The notes below the pieces were generated by a model, which did no database searches, was not told where the DNA came from, and saw only the letters and a list, made by a program, of their open reading frames with translations. DNA of 64,000 bases from Cryptomeria japonica (Eukaryota > Streptophyta > Pinopsida > Cupressales > Cupressaceae), in NCBI RefSeq assembly GCF_030272615.1, contig NC_081413.1, positions 554,367,136 through 554,431,135 of the forward strand, in the 5' to 3' direction. Every line of letters starts with the position of its first letter. Within the stretch, counting starts at the first letter, position 1. The position numbers and the translations under genes were made by a program. Positions 13,056 through 26,494 of this stretch are shown here, one piece after another.

Positions 13056-13438
13056 TGTTAACACTTTTTATATTAACCTATTAACACTATAAAAAAATCT
13101 TTGTTTTTTTCTTAGGTATTCTAGAGATTTGTCCCACTTCATGTAATTGAGACATGTGTACTTAGTGAGACACATATTGTATGTACATTAGCCACTTGCT
13201 CACACACTTGTCAAGTGTGCTCACAAGAGTCCCATCTTTGGAGGGTTAGTCACTTGTTGTACTAACTTTTCTACCTCATCTAGCTTTGCATATAGTACAA
13301 CATTTCTACCTCATCTAGCTTTCCTATATATGCAAGCCTATATGTATATTTCACTCAATTCTTTGATGTTATTCATTTGATTTTGTGTAATAATGATTTT
13401 TTATTTGTCTTTACTATCTAATCCTGATTAATCCTAAC
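13056..13438 (+). mobile_element. Candidate Copia-type LTR with adjacent primer-binding-like site
   Basis: Starts tgttaacac and ends cctaaca, directly followed by tgatatcaaaacc, a decayed form of the tggtatcagagcc primer-binding motif complementary to initiator tRNA-Met. A TATA-like tatatatgcaagcc lies near 13,320. Sequence to about 13,530 would be the start of the internal region, after which array minisatellite resumes. No second LTR or coding frame is seen and the left junction is not clean, so this may be a fragment. Confidence 0.5.
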
Positions 13439-13614
13439 ATGATATCAAAACCATACTAACAAAACCCTTCTAAAATCTAACACCTAGCCTATTTAAGAGT
13501 TCCTAACAATTAATTGTTGGTTTGAATTTTCCTCAGTGTTTTTTCTATAAGTGCTTTGTTGGTTGATTTGAAAGTGTGATTCACAAGTGATGAGAGGCAT
13601 CCAAGGAGGCAAGA

Positions 13615-14200
13615 GGCCTTGTCCATGAATGACTGACTATCTGAGGGCGTTTCAATATGTAGTTTAACGATGCTTGTGAATACAACTTATGAAACTCATA
13701 TGTGGGAAGAAAATCTCAGATCGTTTCAACTCAGTTTCTGAGAGTTTTTGTGGTGAGTAAAAGGAAAACTAAGGATATCTTCTGGTAGAGAAATTCAACA
13801 CAAAGAGTCTTTTTCTCTACGAAAATCTGCATTGTTTTTCCCGTCCATCTGACAACTCCATGGGACTTCGTCAACACATAACACAATGCCCAACATACGA
13901 CATGAGTATCATAGTTGGATGCGAGCATTGCGCAGGAGTGAATGAACATCTTGCTGAAATTTTCTCCACAAGACTCGGTCCATTCTCCACTAGATGCTTG
14001 CATTCACCAAGACAGTCTATATTTTTTTTTGGCCACCTTTCAGCATTATATGCTGACATTCATTACAGAATTAATAGTCATTATTGCGAAAATTCGTAAT
14101 TGACACCTAAATTCACTATTTAATTGGTAGTAGTAAACTTCGTTTAAAATGCTTACTATTTAATGGTAGTATTCAACTTCATTTGAAATGCTTATAAAAG
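13615..14200 (+). repeat. Array block U1, copy 3
   Basis: Begins in the minisatellite phrase gtgatgagaggcatccaagg and lacks the usual ctccatgaatgcctacctg leader, having catgaatgactgactatctg instead. The landmark lies at about 14,041. Confidence 0.75.
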
Positions 14201-14503
14201 GGGAAGAATTTTATTTTCTCATAATTTTCATCCATGGAGGGAGGCAAATTTATAGTCAATGTAAAGCATTTTTCAAGACAATTTCAATAAGTAATTGGAA
14301 GCCTAGTTTTGATCCTACATTACAATTATCTTTTTGATTTTAGTGCAAATGCAATTAAAATTATACTTGATGGTATAGAACAATATGAAAAGGTGTTCTT
14401 TCATTCTTCATGTATAGATTTTATTTCAAATGAGTATGATTCAAAGAGTGGTTTGATGAATGGTGCATTATAAGTTTAAACCCACATGAGATGTATCAAC
14501 TTT
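14201..14503 (+). repeat. Array block U2, copy 3 (internally deleted)
   Basis: Retains both ends of U2 but lacks about 300 bp of its middle: caatatgaaaaggtgttct joins early U2 to late U2. Confidence 0.7.
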
Positions 14504-15467
14504 TGTCCCAATTTCAGTCCTATGATATCATTTTATCCCAATTTTGGTCCTGACGACATCAATTTGTACCCATTTTGATCCTATGACATCATTGTGTCCC
14601 CATATCAGTCCTGGTGATATCAATTTGTTCCTATTCCTATCCTAATGACATCAATTTGTTCAAAAATCCGTCCTACGACATCATTTTGTCCTAATTTCAT
14701 GTCCTTTGGTATCAATCGGTCCCATTTTGGTTTTATGACATCGATTTGACCTAATCCTTGTCCCTTGACATCAATTTGACCTAATTCTCCTCTTAGAGTT
14801 AATTAATTATTTAATTAAATAAGCCTCTTCTATGCTAACACATCCCTCTTGGATAAATAAATTTATTTATTTATCCTAATTCCCCTTTTCACAATTAAAT
14901 GAAATATTTAATTGTCTAAAAATGATTTTTGAATGAAATAATAAATTAATATTTATTAATTTCCACCTCCATTTTGGGCTCCACTTCTAACTCGCTTCCA
15001 CTTTCTTGATTTCCTTCACTTAACTCCACTTGCCTTCAATTTTTCTCTCTACTTAGAAATGACGTATTTCCTATTTTGATTCCACTTGTCTTCACCCTCA
15101 ATCTTGTTCATCAATTCGAATTAGTTTCGTCTAAATTTGGTCCTCAAATTCTATAAATTGACCTTTTTTTGCTCATTCTCACAACCACGTTTTCGAATAT
15201 CCTTGCGCTCACGTTGCTTAATTACCTTGATTTTTTATTATTAATTGCACTCACCTAATTGACATCTACAAATCATTAGAGGAGAAAGAAAGAACAATGG
15301 AGCCACATCAAAAGGATGCATTGTTGGTGAAATCACTTTGAACTTATGTTATTTGCATTTTATTTTGGTGTCCTTTTTAGTTTGATTAGGTTATTATACA
15401 TGTTGTTTAGCTTTCGTGGTTAGCTTATGAATTTCATGCTTGCTTCTAATTGACTTCCTATTCGGCA
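14504..15467 (+). mobile_element. Solo-LTR-like insertion A2
   Basis: Starts tgtcccaatttcagtcc and ends in ttcggca before agaagc. Same family and same insertion point as 4,176-5,095 and 19,342-20,314. The left part is the gacatcaatttg periodic stretch; the right part carries ggagaaagaaagaacaatgg. Confidence 0.62.
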
Positions 15468-15965
15468 AGAAGCAATTCAACCCATGAAGATGGAATCATT
15501 AATTGACTTTGAACATATCTTGGATCTAGTCCAACTAAGTATTACAAATTCACAAAACATATTTTTAATCTTATTATGTAGTATTTTTATCATTTATTAA
15601 ATTCTTTTTATTTAATATATAATTTAATATAGGCTTATACTCGTACCACTTATTGTATATGAATAAAAAAATAAAAATGAGTATATTATTTGTGCCATTG
15701 TGTTGAGAAAAAAAAATAGGATCCCCTATCATAGATGGATAAGGCAAACTGTATCTTATATGATTGGTGGTTGTTATTGAAATATGTATTTAAAGGTCTC
15801 TAATGAAAAAGTTTGAAATGTGGTGGTTCAAATAATTTACACATAAGAAAATTATTCATTTCTTGCCTTATTGTGGCATCAAATGTTCAACTCATCAAGT
15901 ATGAAGTAGATTGTTGAATAATAGCCTTGTTTATCCTTTTCTCTCCATGAATGCCTACCTGATGT
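15468..15965 (+). repeat. Array block U3, copy 3, plus the first bases of U1
   Basis: U3 landmarks catagatggataaggcaaac and gtagattgttgaataatagc are present, then ctccatgaatgcctacctga begins U1. U1 is interrupted at 15,966. Confidence 0.72.
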
Positions 15966-17567
15966 TGTAGGCATCTAAAAATGGTCAATGCTTGTGGTGC
16001 CATACTGTAACATGTTCGAGTGACCTTATTTTAGGGTTTTCACATCTTATTAACATTTCTTCTATGTCGTGCACTTAATCTTTATCATTTGTCAACATCT
16101 TGTCATTCTTCAACATTTCTTCCCTCTTTGATTGCGTTTTTAGAATTTACAATTAGGTTTTGTCAACATCATCTTCGATTTGTAATCTTTGGTCATGATC
16201 AATCTTACCATGTCAATTGGACATTATAAACCTTTGCCATGTCGAATTAGGGTTTGCGTCCTCAATCGTTATCATTGCCAATCATTTTCTCATGTCGATT
16301 CGACATCGTCAATCCTTCTTGATGTCAAATTGAGGTTTTGTCCTTGATTTTTGTTGCTTTCAATCACCTTTGATCAATTATCATCATTTTCGATCCTTTT
16401 AGATCCCTCGTCAATTGTCAATCCCTTATCAATTTGTGACTGATTCATCATTGGTCTTTTGTCATTCGACCTTTATCAAGTTGACCATTTTATCAATCTT
16501 TGATCGATTTCTCATCAATTTAGACCAATCAGTCATTGGTCCTCGTCAATTAGCGCCTATCAATTTTATCCTTGGTCAATTATTGATCAATTTGTCATTG
16601 ATCCTTGTCAACCAATGTCGATACTTTATCAATTATCAATTCTCATCATTTAACCATGATCAAATCGACCTTATATCAATTGTATCAATTATTCCGATCT
16701 TGTCATGACCTAATCAACATCCTTTCATCTCTAATTTTCTCCTAGGGTTTTATGATTTATTCATCTAATCCTATTCATCATTTCCCTTTTAGGTTAAATA
16801 AATTTATTTATTTAATCCTAAGTCTCCTCTTGTCACAATTAAATGAATAATTGGCTAATTATTCTCCCCTTTGTGAATTAATTAGTGAATGACAATTTAT
16901 TAATTAATTTCACCTTTTTTCCTAATTTCCTAATTTTCCCTCATTTACTAATTTCCTAATTTCTAATTCCCTTTTTTTTCCACCTATTTTCCTAATTTTC
17001 CAATTCTAATTTCCAACTAATTTGTCCCTCTCTAGTTGTGCCTATTTTCGTGATTTGCTTGCCATAGAGTGGAGGCATGAATTTCTCTTGCATCATAGTG
17101 CTAGACCAAGTAAGTCCTTGCACTTTGCATTGGAAATGTGTCATGATTAGAAGGTGTCATAACCTTCTTCTTTCAATCCTTTTTCCCAATTTTCGAATTA
17201 AATTGCTTCTTTAACTCTTTTCATGCTAATTTGCTCATCTCTCCAATTTGCCAATAAATTGGATGCATTTCTTCAATCTTTTGAATCAACCACGTTTCTA
17301 GTATCTTCGTGTTGTCAAAATCATCTTACAATCTTGCTTTCTTGCTTATTGCACTCTTAGGTGAGATCCACAAAACAAGCTATTTGGAGGAGAAAGAAGA
17401 ACAATGGAGGTCAATTGAAGGAGACATTGGTGATGGTTTTCATTTCTTTTGAATGTCTTGTTTTCAATTCTTCTATTAATTGTGATAGGAGTTACTTTCA
17501 TAGCATTTAGTTTTATGGTTGGCTAATTGTTTGTGCTTTGAATGTTATTCTATTTTCCTACCTCACA
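15966..17567 (+). mobile_element. Solo LTR, 1.6 kb, TGTAGGCATC family
   Basis: Opens tgtaggcatctaaaaatgg and closes cctcaca, so TG...CA. The 5-bp flanks are gatgt (15,961-15,965) and tatgt (17,568-17,572), inside a U1 copy whose sister sequence is cctgacgtcatttc. Internal features are repeated gtcaatt/tcatcaattt phrases, a taaataaatttatttattta stretch and a ggagaaagaagaacaatgg segment shared with the A1-A3 insertions. It has no second LTR or internal region, so it is probably a recombined solo LTR. Confidence 0.7.
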
Positions 17568-18060
17568 TATGTCATTTCAATATGTGTTTACCGATGCTTG
17601 TTGAATACGGCTAATGAAAATTAAGGATATCTGGGAAGGAGATCTTAGATCGGCCCAACACAGTTTCTGAGAGTTTTTGTGGTGAGTAAAATGAAAATTA
17701 AGGATATCTTTTGGTAGAGAAATTCAACACAAAGAGTCTTTTTCTCTATGAGAAACTCCATTGTCTGCTGCGTTTTCATGCATTGATGAATCAAAGAAAG
17801 ACAATTCAAATTCTTGTCAATGCCCAACATACTTGTGGGGCTTGGACATGAGTAGCATAGTTGGAGGCATGCATTGCGCAGTCTGAGTGAATGAAAATTT
17901 TGCTGGAATTTTGTCCACGAGACTCAGTCCATTCTCCACTACATGCATGAACATCTTGAGTGAATGAACAGCTTTTCCTTGTCAACACTTGCAATGGCCT
18001 TCTTTGACCACACCCTCCACAAGACTCGGTCCATTCTCCACTACATGCATGCATTCACCA
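17568..18060 (+). repeat. Array block U1, copy 4 (3' truncated)
   Basis: Continues U1 after the solo LTR. It ends at catgcatgcattcaccaag and passes straight into the next U1 copy through the ctttgttggttgattt minisatellite phrase, without the landmark. Confidence 0.7.
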
Positions 18061-18725
18061 AGTGCTTTGTTGGTTGATTTGAAAGTGTGATTCACAAGTG
18101 ATGAGAGGCTTGCAAGGAGATAAGAGGCTTTTTCCATGAATGACTGACTATCTGAGGGCGTTTCAATATGTAGTTTAACGATGCTTGTGAACACAACTTA
18201 TGAAACTCGTATGTGGGAAGAAAATCTCAGACCGTTTCAACTCAGTTTCTGAGACTTTTTGTGGTGAGTAAAAGGAAAACTAAGGATATCTTCTGCTAGA
18301 GAAATTCAACACAAAAGAGTCTTTTTCTCTACGAGAATCTCCATTGTTTTTCTGTCCATCTGACAACTCCATGGGACTTCGTCAACACATAACACAATGC
18401 CCAACATACCATATGAGCAGCATAGTTGGATGCGAGCATTGCGCAGGAGTGAATGAACATCTTGCTGAAATTTTCTCCTCAAGACTCAGTCCATTCTCCA
18501 CTAGATGCATGCATTCACCAAGACAGTCAATAGTTTTTTTTGGCCACCTTTTAGCATTATATGCTGACATTCATTACAACATTAATAAGTCATAATTGCA
18601 AAAATTCACAATTGACACCTAAATTCACTATTTAATTGGTAGTAGTAAACTTCGTTTAAGATGCTTACTATTTAATGGTAGTATTCAACTTCATTTGAAA
18701 TGCTTATAAAAGGGGGAAGAATTTT
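18061..18725 (+). repeat. Array block U1, copy 5
   Basis: Nearly identical to copy 3 at 13,615-14,200, including the catgaatgactgactatctg start. The landmark lies at about 18,553. It probably arose by unequal exchange with copy 3. Confidence 0.78.
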
Positions 18726-19341
18726 ATTTTCTTGTAATTTTCATTCATGGAGGCGAACTTATAGTCAATGTAAACCATTTTTCAAGACAGTTTCTGGTAA
18801 TGCAAAAGTAATTAAAATTGTACTTGATAGTATAAAATAATATGGAAAGATCTAGAGGGAATATCATTTTTATATTAGTGATGATCAAACACATTCTATA
18901 AAGTTTGTGTCAGGTTTTTTTTAAATTTTCTATGGTAATTTGAGTGGCAAACATCATATTTGGTCTACATATGATATGGTCAAATGAATGCTCGTCATAA
19001 TTTAAGAATTCATAGATGTTCTATTGGTTGAGTGGGATGTATAAGAGAAGTGGTGTTGAACATATATAGAATTTCTTTGAGGTAAAAAATTGAAAAGGGG
19101 GACATGTATTAAAATAGTCTTAGCATGACAAAAATTGAAGTACAAAGATAGTGCAGAGTTGATAGATGCAACATCCATTGTCAAATGGCGTAGTTCTCGT
19201 AGTTCTCTATAATAGATCCAAGTAATGAAGGCGTGCTTTCATTCTTTATGTATATATTTTATTTCAAATGAGTATGATTCAAAGAGCAGTTTGATGAATG
19301 GTTCATTATAAGTTTAAACCCACATGAGATGTATTAACATT
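18726..19341 (+). repeat. Array block U2, copy 4
   Basis: Full-length U2 ending acccacatgagatgtattaa before the A3 insertion. Confidence 0.75.
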
Positions 19342-20314
19342 TGTCCCAATTTCGGTCTTATGGTATCATTTTTTCCCAATTTTGGTCCCGGTGACATCAA
19401 TTTGTCCCCATTTAGATCCTATGACATCATTTTGTCCCCATCTCAGTCTCAATGATATCAATTTGTTCCCATTCCTATCCTAATGACATCAATTTGTTCA
19501 AAAACTTGTCCTACAACATCATTTTGTCCCAATTTCATGTCCTTTGGTATCAATCGGTTCTATGACATCAATTTAACCCAATCCTTGTCCCTTGATGTCA
19601 ATTTGACCTAATTCTCCTCTTAGGGTTAATTAATTATTTAATTAAATAAGCCTCTTCTATGCTAACACATCCCTCTTGGATAAATAAATTTATTATTTAT
19701 TTATCCTAATTCCCCTTTTCATAATTAAATGAAATATTTAATTGTCTAATTATGATTTTCGAATAAAATAATAAAATTAATATTTATTAATTTCCACCTC
19801 CATTTTGAGCTCCACTTCTAACTCGCCTTATCTCTTCCACTTTCCTAATTTCCTTCACTTAACTCCACTTGCCTTCTATTTTGTTCTCCACTTAGAAATG
19901 GCATATTTCCTATTTCGATTCCACTTAACTTGTCTTCACTATCAATCTCGTCCATCGATTCAAATTAATTTCATCTATCCATTTGGTCCTCAAATTCTAT
20001 AAATTGACCTCTTTTTGCTCATTCTCGCAACCACATTTTCGAATATCCTTGTGCTCACACTGCTTGATTACCTTGCTTTTTATTATCAATTGCACTCACC
20101 TAATTGAGAGCTACAAATCATTAGAGGAGAAAGAAAGAACAATGAAGCCACGCCAAAGGGATGCATTGTTGGTGAAATCACGTTGAACTTATATGTTATT
20201 TACATTTTGTTTTGGTGTATTTGTTGGTTTGATTAGGTTATTATACATGTTGTTTAGCTTTCATGGCTAGCTTATGAGCTTCATGCTTGCTTCTAATCGA
20301 TTTCGTATTCGACA
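19342..20314 (+). mobile_element. Solo-LTR-like insertion A3
   Basis: Starts tgtcccaatttcggtc and ends attcgaca before agaagcacttc. Same site and family as A1 and A2, so it is copied with the array unit rather than independently inserted. Confidence 0.62.
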
Positions 20315-20785
20315 AGAAGCACTTCAACTCATGAAGATGGAATCATTAATTGAGTTTGAACATTTCCTGGATCTAGTTCAATTGAGTAATACAAAATCAC
20401 AAAAAATATTTTAATCTTATTATGTACTATTTTTATCATTTATTAAATTTTATTTATTTAATATATAATTTAATATAAGCTTATGCTTATACCAATTATT
20501 GTATATGAAGAAAAAAAGAGGAAAAAAGAGTATATTATTTGTGCCATTGTGTTGAGAAAAAACAAATTGGGGTCCCCTATCATACATAGATGGATAAGGC
20601 ATGTAGTATCTTATATGATTGGTGGTTGTTATTGAATTATGGATAAAAAGATCCCCAATGAATAAGTTTGAAGTGTGGTATTTCAAATAATTTGACACAT
20701 TTACTTAAAATTATTCATTATTTTAACCTTCTTATGGCATCAAATGTTCAACTTGTCAAGTATGAGGTAGATTGTTGAATAATAG
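20315..20785 (+). repeat. Array block U3, copy 4
   Basis: Contains catgaagatggaatcatta and catagatggataaggcatg, and is followed by U1 (U4/U5 absent), the same unit type as 5.1-5.6 kb. Confidence 0.75.
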
Positions 20786-21435
20786 CCTTCTTATCCTTTG
20801 CTCTCCATGAATGCATACCTGAGGTCATTTCAATATGTATTTAACCATGTCTGTGAATACAACTTATGAAAGTCATATGTGGGAAGGAGATCTTAGATCA
20901 GCTCAACTCAGTTTCTGAGAGTTTTTGTGGTGAGTAAAAGGAAAATTAATGATATCTTTAGGTAGAGAAATTCAACACAAAGAGTTTTTTCTCTATGAGA
21001 AATTCCATTGTCTACTGTGTTTTCATGCATTGATGGATCAAAGCGAGACAATTCAAATTCTTGTTTACCTGACAACTCCATGAGACATAACACATACCCA
21101 ACATACTTCTGGGCTTGGACATGAGTAGCATATTGGAGGAAAGCATTGCATAGTCTGAGTGAATGAACATCTTGCTAGAATTTTGTCCACAAGACTTAGT
21201 CCATTCTCCACTACATGCATGAACATCTTGAGTGAATGAACAACTTTTCCTTGTCAACACTTGAAATGGCCTTCTTTGACCACACCCTCCACAAGACTTG
21301 GTCAATTCTCCACTACATGCATGCATTCACCAAGACAGTCAGTTTTTTTTTGCCACCTTTTAGAATTATATGTTGACATTCATTATAGCATTAATAATTC
21401 ATAATTGCTGAAATTGACAATTAACACTTAAAATT
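20786..21435 (+). repeat. Array block U1, copy 6
   Basis: Landmark diverged (tagaattatatgttgacatt, about 21,361). It joins abruptly to a U5 fragment near 21,440. Confidence 0.75.
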
Positions 21436-22225
21436 TCAAAATGAAGTACACATAAACAACTTTTTTTTAAGGAGTTCAACTTGCATGCATTCATAAATAA
21501 ATAAAATTTGAGTTTGGAATAAAATATATGGTATTATTTATAACATATTTAGATAGATACAATTTAACAAATGTAAAGATTTGGCTTTACACAAAACTTA
21601 TGAAAGTAGTAAAAACTATAAAAGTTCATATCATGGAGCCAAATTTACTACACCAAAATATTAGGTGTACAAGTGAATACTATGAGAGGTCCAATTTCAT
21701 TCCCAAAGTCTCTTGATCTTTATGGGCCTTATAAGGTTTTGGCAAAGTCTCTTAAGAGACTTGAGAGAAAAAACAAAAAAAATGTCAAACTTTCCCTATG
21801 ATTACCTTTTTATAAGTGCTTTGTTGTTTGATTCAAAAGGTGATCCACGAGTGATGAGAAGCATGCAAGGAGACACAAGTGAGTTGTGAAAAGGTTGTGG
21901 TAGACTCATAAAAATCGAATATCTCCGATGTCAATCGAATATCTCTAATGTCAAACTTTCTCTATGGTTACCTTTCTATAAGTGCTTTGTTGGTTGATTC
22001 AAAAGTGTGATTCACAAGTGATGAGAGGCATGCAAGGAGGTACAAGTGAGTTGTGAAGAGGTTGTGATAGATTCATAAAGATCGAATATCTCCGATGTCA
22101 AACTTTCTCTATGATTACCTTTCTATAAGTGCTTTGTTGGTTGGTTGAAAAGTGTGATTTACAAGTGATGAGAGGCATGCAAGAAGACACAAGTTAGTTG
22201 TGAAGAGGTTTTGATAGACTCATAC
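21436..22225 (+). repeat. Partial U5 block with about 150-bp minisatellite
   Basis: From 21,783 a unit of about 147-167 bp occurs three times, each with tgtcaaactttc, tataagtgctttgttg, gtgatgagaggcatgcaa and agatcgaatatctcc. Two further units lie at 43,170-43,420, and single remnants begin the U1 copies at 13.55 and 18.06 kb. It may mark the joint used in unit-to-unit exchange. Confidence 0.78.
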
Positions 22226-22339
22226 TGTAATAACCCACTTAATTTAATCCAAAAACTCAACTGATTTTTTTTTTAATATATAAAAATATTGATTTCTTAC
22301 TCTTACTTATTCTTATTTATTTTTTATTCAATCACATAC

Positions 22340-22545
22340 TCAGGTACATCTATCCAAATGAGATAGGCATCCATCCAATTGGGATGGGCATCTAACCATA
22401 CGGGTTAGGCATATATCCATACGAGACTAGGCATTTAACCATACGGGTTAGGCATCTGTCCATACAGGACAAGAGGTTTCATCTATCCAATCTGGGATAG
22501 GCATCTACCCAAACGGGGTAGGCATCTATTCATAAGAATAGGATA
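22340..22545. repeat. About 30-bp minisatellite inside the giant LTR
   Basis: Seven or eight degenerate units of the type aggcatctatccatacggg, with alternation of gggttaggc and gggataggc. Several contain CG in an otherwise CG-poor region. Confidence 0.7.
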
Positions 22546-25500
22546 TGCTTTGACGAGAGACTTTAGACTCATCGGGACCATCCGGGTCCTGAGCCACTCT
22601 CTAAAGACTACACTCCCCTACTAGGAGTGCACCAAGGTCACCGTCCTTAGGAGTATTAAAATAATTACATAAACAAGCTTGAGTTCCGCCTCAAAATTCG
22701 GCCTAAAGCCTTGGGAAGTCAAGTGAATCCATACGAGATTCCTTCTGAGTATGCATTGAATTAATTTTAACCTTTCAATTAGTACTTGCACCATTTGATT
22801 AAAAGACCAAGGAGCTTCAAGAACCAACTACTCACCCATAATTAAATCCTAATCCCCATACCCGAACGCCTGAGTACAAGGGAAAACTTCGTCCCTAGAC
22901 TGCCTACATACCCATTTTGACACGGGATCAAGGTGTAAAGTATGTAGTTCTGGTTTCTAACTATGGTTTAATGTAAACTGTTTGGTGGGTACGCAACACT
23001 TTCTAGGGTCAATGTCCTAGACAGTTTCTCTGCGGTTGCTACCCACAATGGTAGCTCAATAGAAAAAAAGGCTCAAGATGGCCTTTTGCTTGTGGCCTAA
23101 ACAACTAAGTCCTATTTCCTATTAAATATGTCACCCTTAATCCATTATCATCCATTGAAATCATCAAGATAAAATAAATTTTCAAGATCTTCACATACAT
23201 CCAAACCCTAATGGGGCTATCTAAAGTTCAACTGATTGGATGTAAATTCATTTAAAAATTAATCTTTTTAGATTATTGATCCAAGGGAGATTACCTGCCC
23301 CTTGGATTTTAACTTCCAAATGACCCTTATTTCTCCCCGTCGATTTAGAGGGACGATGCCATAGACGTCATTATTGCAGCTTTATTAGGAGTTAAGTGCA
23401 GTAGTTCAACATGGCAGCATTACCCGTAAGTGTGACCCAGAGGCACCATAGATACCGAACGCCGCTAATTTTTGGTTTCAACTCCTCTTGTTTAGTTATC
23501 TAACTAGGAATTTAACTTTAAATTCATGAATCTTAAATGAAGCAATATACCAATACAATTATGAAAAAGAAACTATTATATATAAGGAATTATTGCTTGA
23601 ATTTAAAAACTGTAGTATGAATTTTACGTAATCAAAAGGAACATAAACAAATTACTACTTGGAATAGTATTTTCTCCAAAGGAAAGTTATGATAATTAAA
23701 AATTTGAAAACTTGAACTAAATAATGAAATTACTAATTGCTTGGAAACCATGATACTTTCAAAGATAACTTATAAAAATGATTTGAATTACTTGCAAGAT
23801 ATAATTATTTTGGGACAAACCATTACACAATAAGTATGAATCCTAGTACTAATTTGCTTGAAAGTAAATTAAATGACTGAATAGCAAGAATTTGGAAATA
23901 AATTTTAACACCTACTTGTTTGAAGTGAAAAGTACTTAATAATAATCCCAAGTAATTCTTCCATATGAAGTAATATAAATTTCATCTACAAATGATAACA
24001 CTACTTTAAATGCGAATCCTAATACATGAAAGGTACTAAATTGCTTGAAATAGAATTTAAATTATCAAATAATTATACTTTGGAAATGAATTTAATACTC
24101 ACTTGTTGAAGAGAAAAGGAAACAACTATTCAACAATAAGCTTCAAACTAACCACATTATTCTTAGTTACTAATTGTTTGAAAAAGAGATTAGACAAGAG
24201 TGTAAACACTTGCTAGTTAACCAAGTAAATAATACTAAGTCTCCTAATAAACAATTCTAATCATTAAACTTCTAGTTGCTTTTGAACTAAGACCTTTGCA
24301 AGATTATAAAGTGATTACTAATTATTCCTTCCACTTGAAGTAGCATTAACTTTATCGTTGGATACATTCTACAAATTATAACTTTATCAATTTCAAATAC
24401 TTCGAAGGGAGCTAATGTTTTCTCCTTAAATTACCCTTAATTAGAATTGTTATTTAATTTTCTAAGTGATCATGGAATAGGTTTCTTGAAACTCATTTGC
24501 TAAAACAATTTTGGTTTTGAATAAATTCTCTTTGCATTCTAATTAATACTATTACCATATGAATATTTAACTATGCAATTTACCTCTAAATTTAATGTTA
24601 ATTAAATTTATCCTTACTAATTACTTGTATTATTAAGTGTAACTTTTCCTTTTTACTAGTCTTATGTTTCTTTTAGCTAGAAGGTAAATGATTTTAACTA
24701 TTAAAAGAAGTGACTATTCGTAATGCCTTATATACTCATATCTTGGAATCTAATAAAGAAACAAATCAAATAATCAACCTTTCTAATTGACACAAAACTT
24801 TGTCTAACATTAACTCATATTGCTGAAATACCTAAAAGGGTTACTATGAATCTAAACACATTTACTTCTTAGGTAAATTCCTTTAACATTTGATACTTGT
24901 ACTAATTGAAATATACAAAAGTTAGTTTTGAAATCCAATAATTAAAGAGCTTAAATATTTGAAATGTATTGAATGTATTGAGGGAACCCATTTACTATTG
25001 GACTTAAATATTTGAAATGTATTGAATGTCTTGAGGGTACCCACTTACTATTAGGATTTAGTTATTTGATGAAAAGATCCAAAACTATGGAATAAGTGTA
25101 TCATTGGTGCAATAACATTTTCCTTGCTTTGTTTTTCCTAAGTCAAACTAATTTGTTTAATAAGGAGATTTAACTATTATATCTACATCCTAAGAAGGAT
25201 TAATTCAAGATGATAGATCTCTTAATGCTCGATTATCTATTGAAATTTTCAAGTGTTAATTGACCCTTTTGCCTTATGCAAAATTTATCTTTTCAAAACC
25301 CAAGGGACTCTTTTCCCATCATTGAGGAGATACTATCTCTTTAGAATTTAAAAATAGTTCAAATTTGCAACTTAATTTTCCATAATTAAAACTCCAATAA
25401 GGTATCCATTAATATGGGTTAGACCCTTTTCGCTTAAATTTTCCTTTAATATATTAATAATTTAATTCCTAAAGCTAGAGATGATATTTTAAACATATTT

Positions 25501-26243
25501 CCATTAATTTTAATAAGGTTTGATTATAAATAGGTCTCATTAATCCTTTTTAAATAGATATCAATAAATAAAACCATTTTTCATTAAATAGACCTCAATA
25601 AATAAATCAATTTCTCACTAAATTCGATTAATTTTCAACTATTAAAATTTATAATTATAAACTAATCCTAAATGATTTTTTTTAATCACCAAGTGCATAA
25701 TTAAATTTCAAAGAACTATAAGCTTATTAATTTTAATCATTCAAAATAACTTTCAATATTCTAAAACTTTTTTAATTTTAAATTAAAAATAAATTTGAAC
25801 TACTTATTTTAATGATACAAATAAATTTCAATTACTTAGACAACTTAGAATATAAATAATTTTTTCATAAAATTAAATTACAAACTCTAAAGTATAATTC
25901 AATTTTAATAAAACAATTCCTAACTCAAAATATATATGTTTTTTTAAAAAAATAATTGGTAATTAACTCAAAATCTTTTAATAATATAATAATTATATTT
26001 ATTTAATCTTAAATAAATAAACGAAAATTAAAAAAAAAAAAAAAAAAACTTAAATCTAAAACAAATTTAGAACATAAATTTAATATGATTTTAAATAAAT
26101 TTGATATATATGTTTATATAATATATATTTGAAGGGAAATTTACTAATTTATTAATCAAGACAAGATTTACTTTTTGTTATTTTAAAAAAAAATTCATAC
26201 ATGAACAAGGAATAATATATTTTTATTTTAAAAATCCAAAGAG

Positions 26244-26400
26244 ATGAATATGTTTCTAAAAAGTACAAAGATGAACTTCTTTTTTTTTTCTATAATGCAC
26301 AAAGATGAATGTTTTCCTAAAATCCACAGACATGAATATTTTCCTAAAATCCACAGAGATGGATATTTATCTAACATACATAGAGATGAATATATTTCTA
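26244..26400. repeat. Short tandem repeat, 30-35-bp unit
   Basis: Units of the form ccacagagatgaatattttc occur four to five times. The apparent small open frame across it is a by-product of the repeat. Confidence 0.6.
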
Positions 26401-26459
26401 TTTTTATTTTCTTTATTCTGATTTTATATTACTTTGGCAATAGATTTATTTTTGTTCAA

Positions 26460-26494
<35 letters not shown>

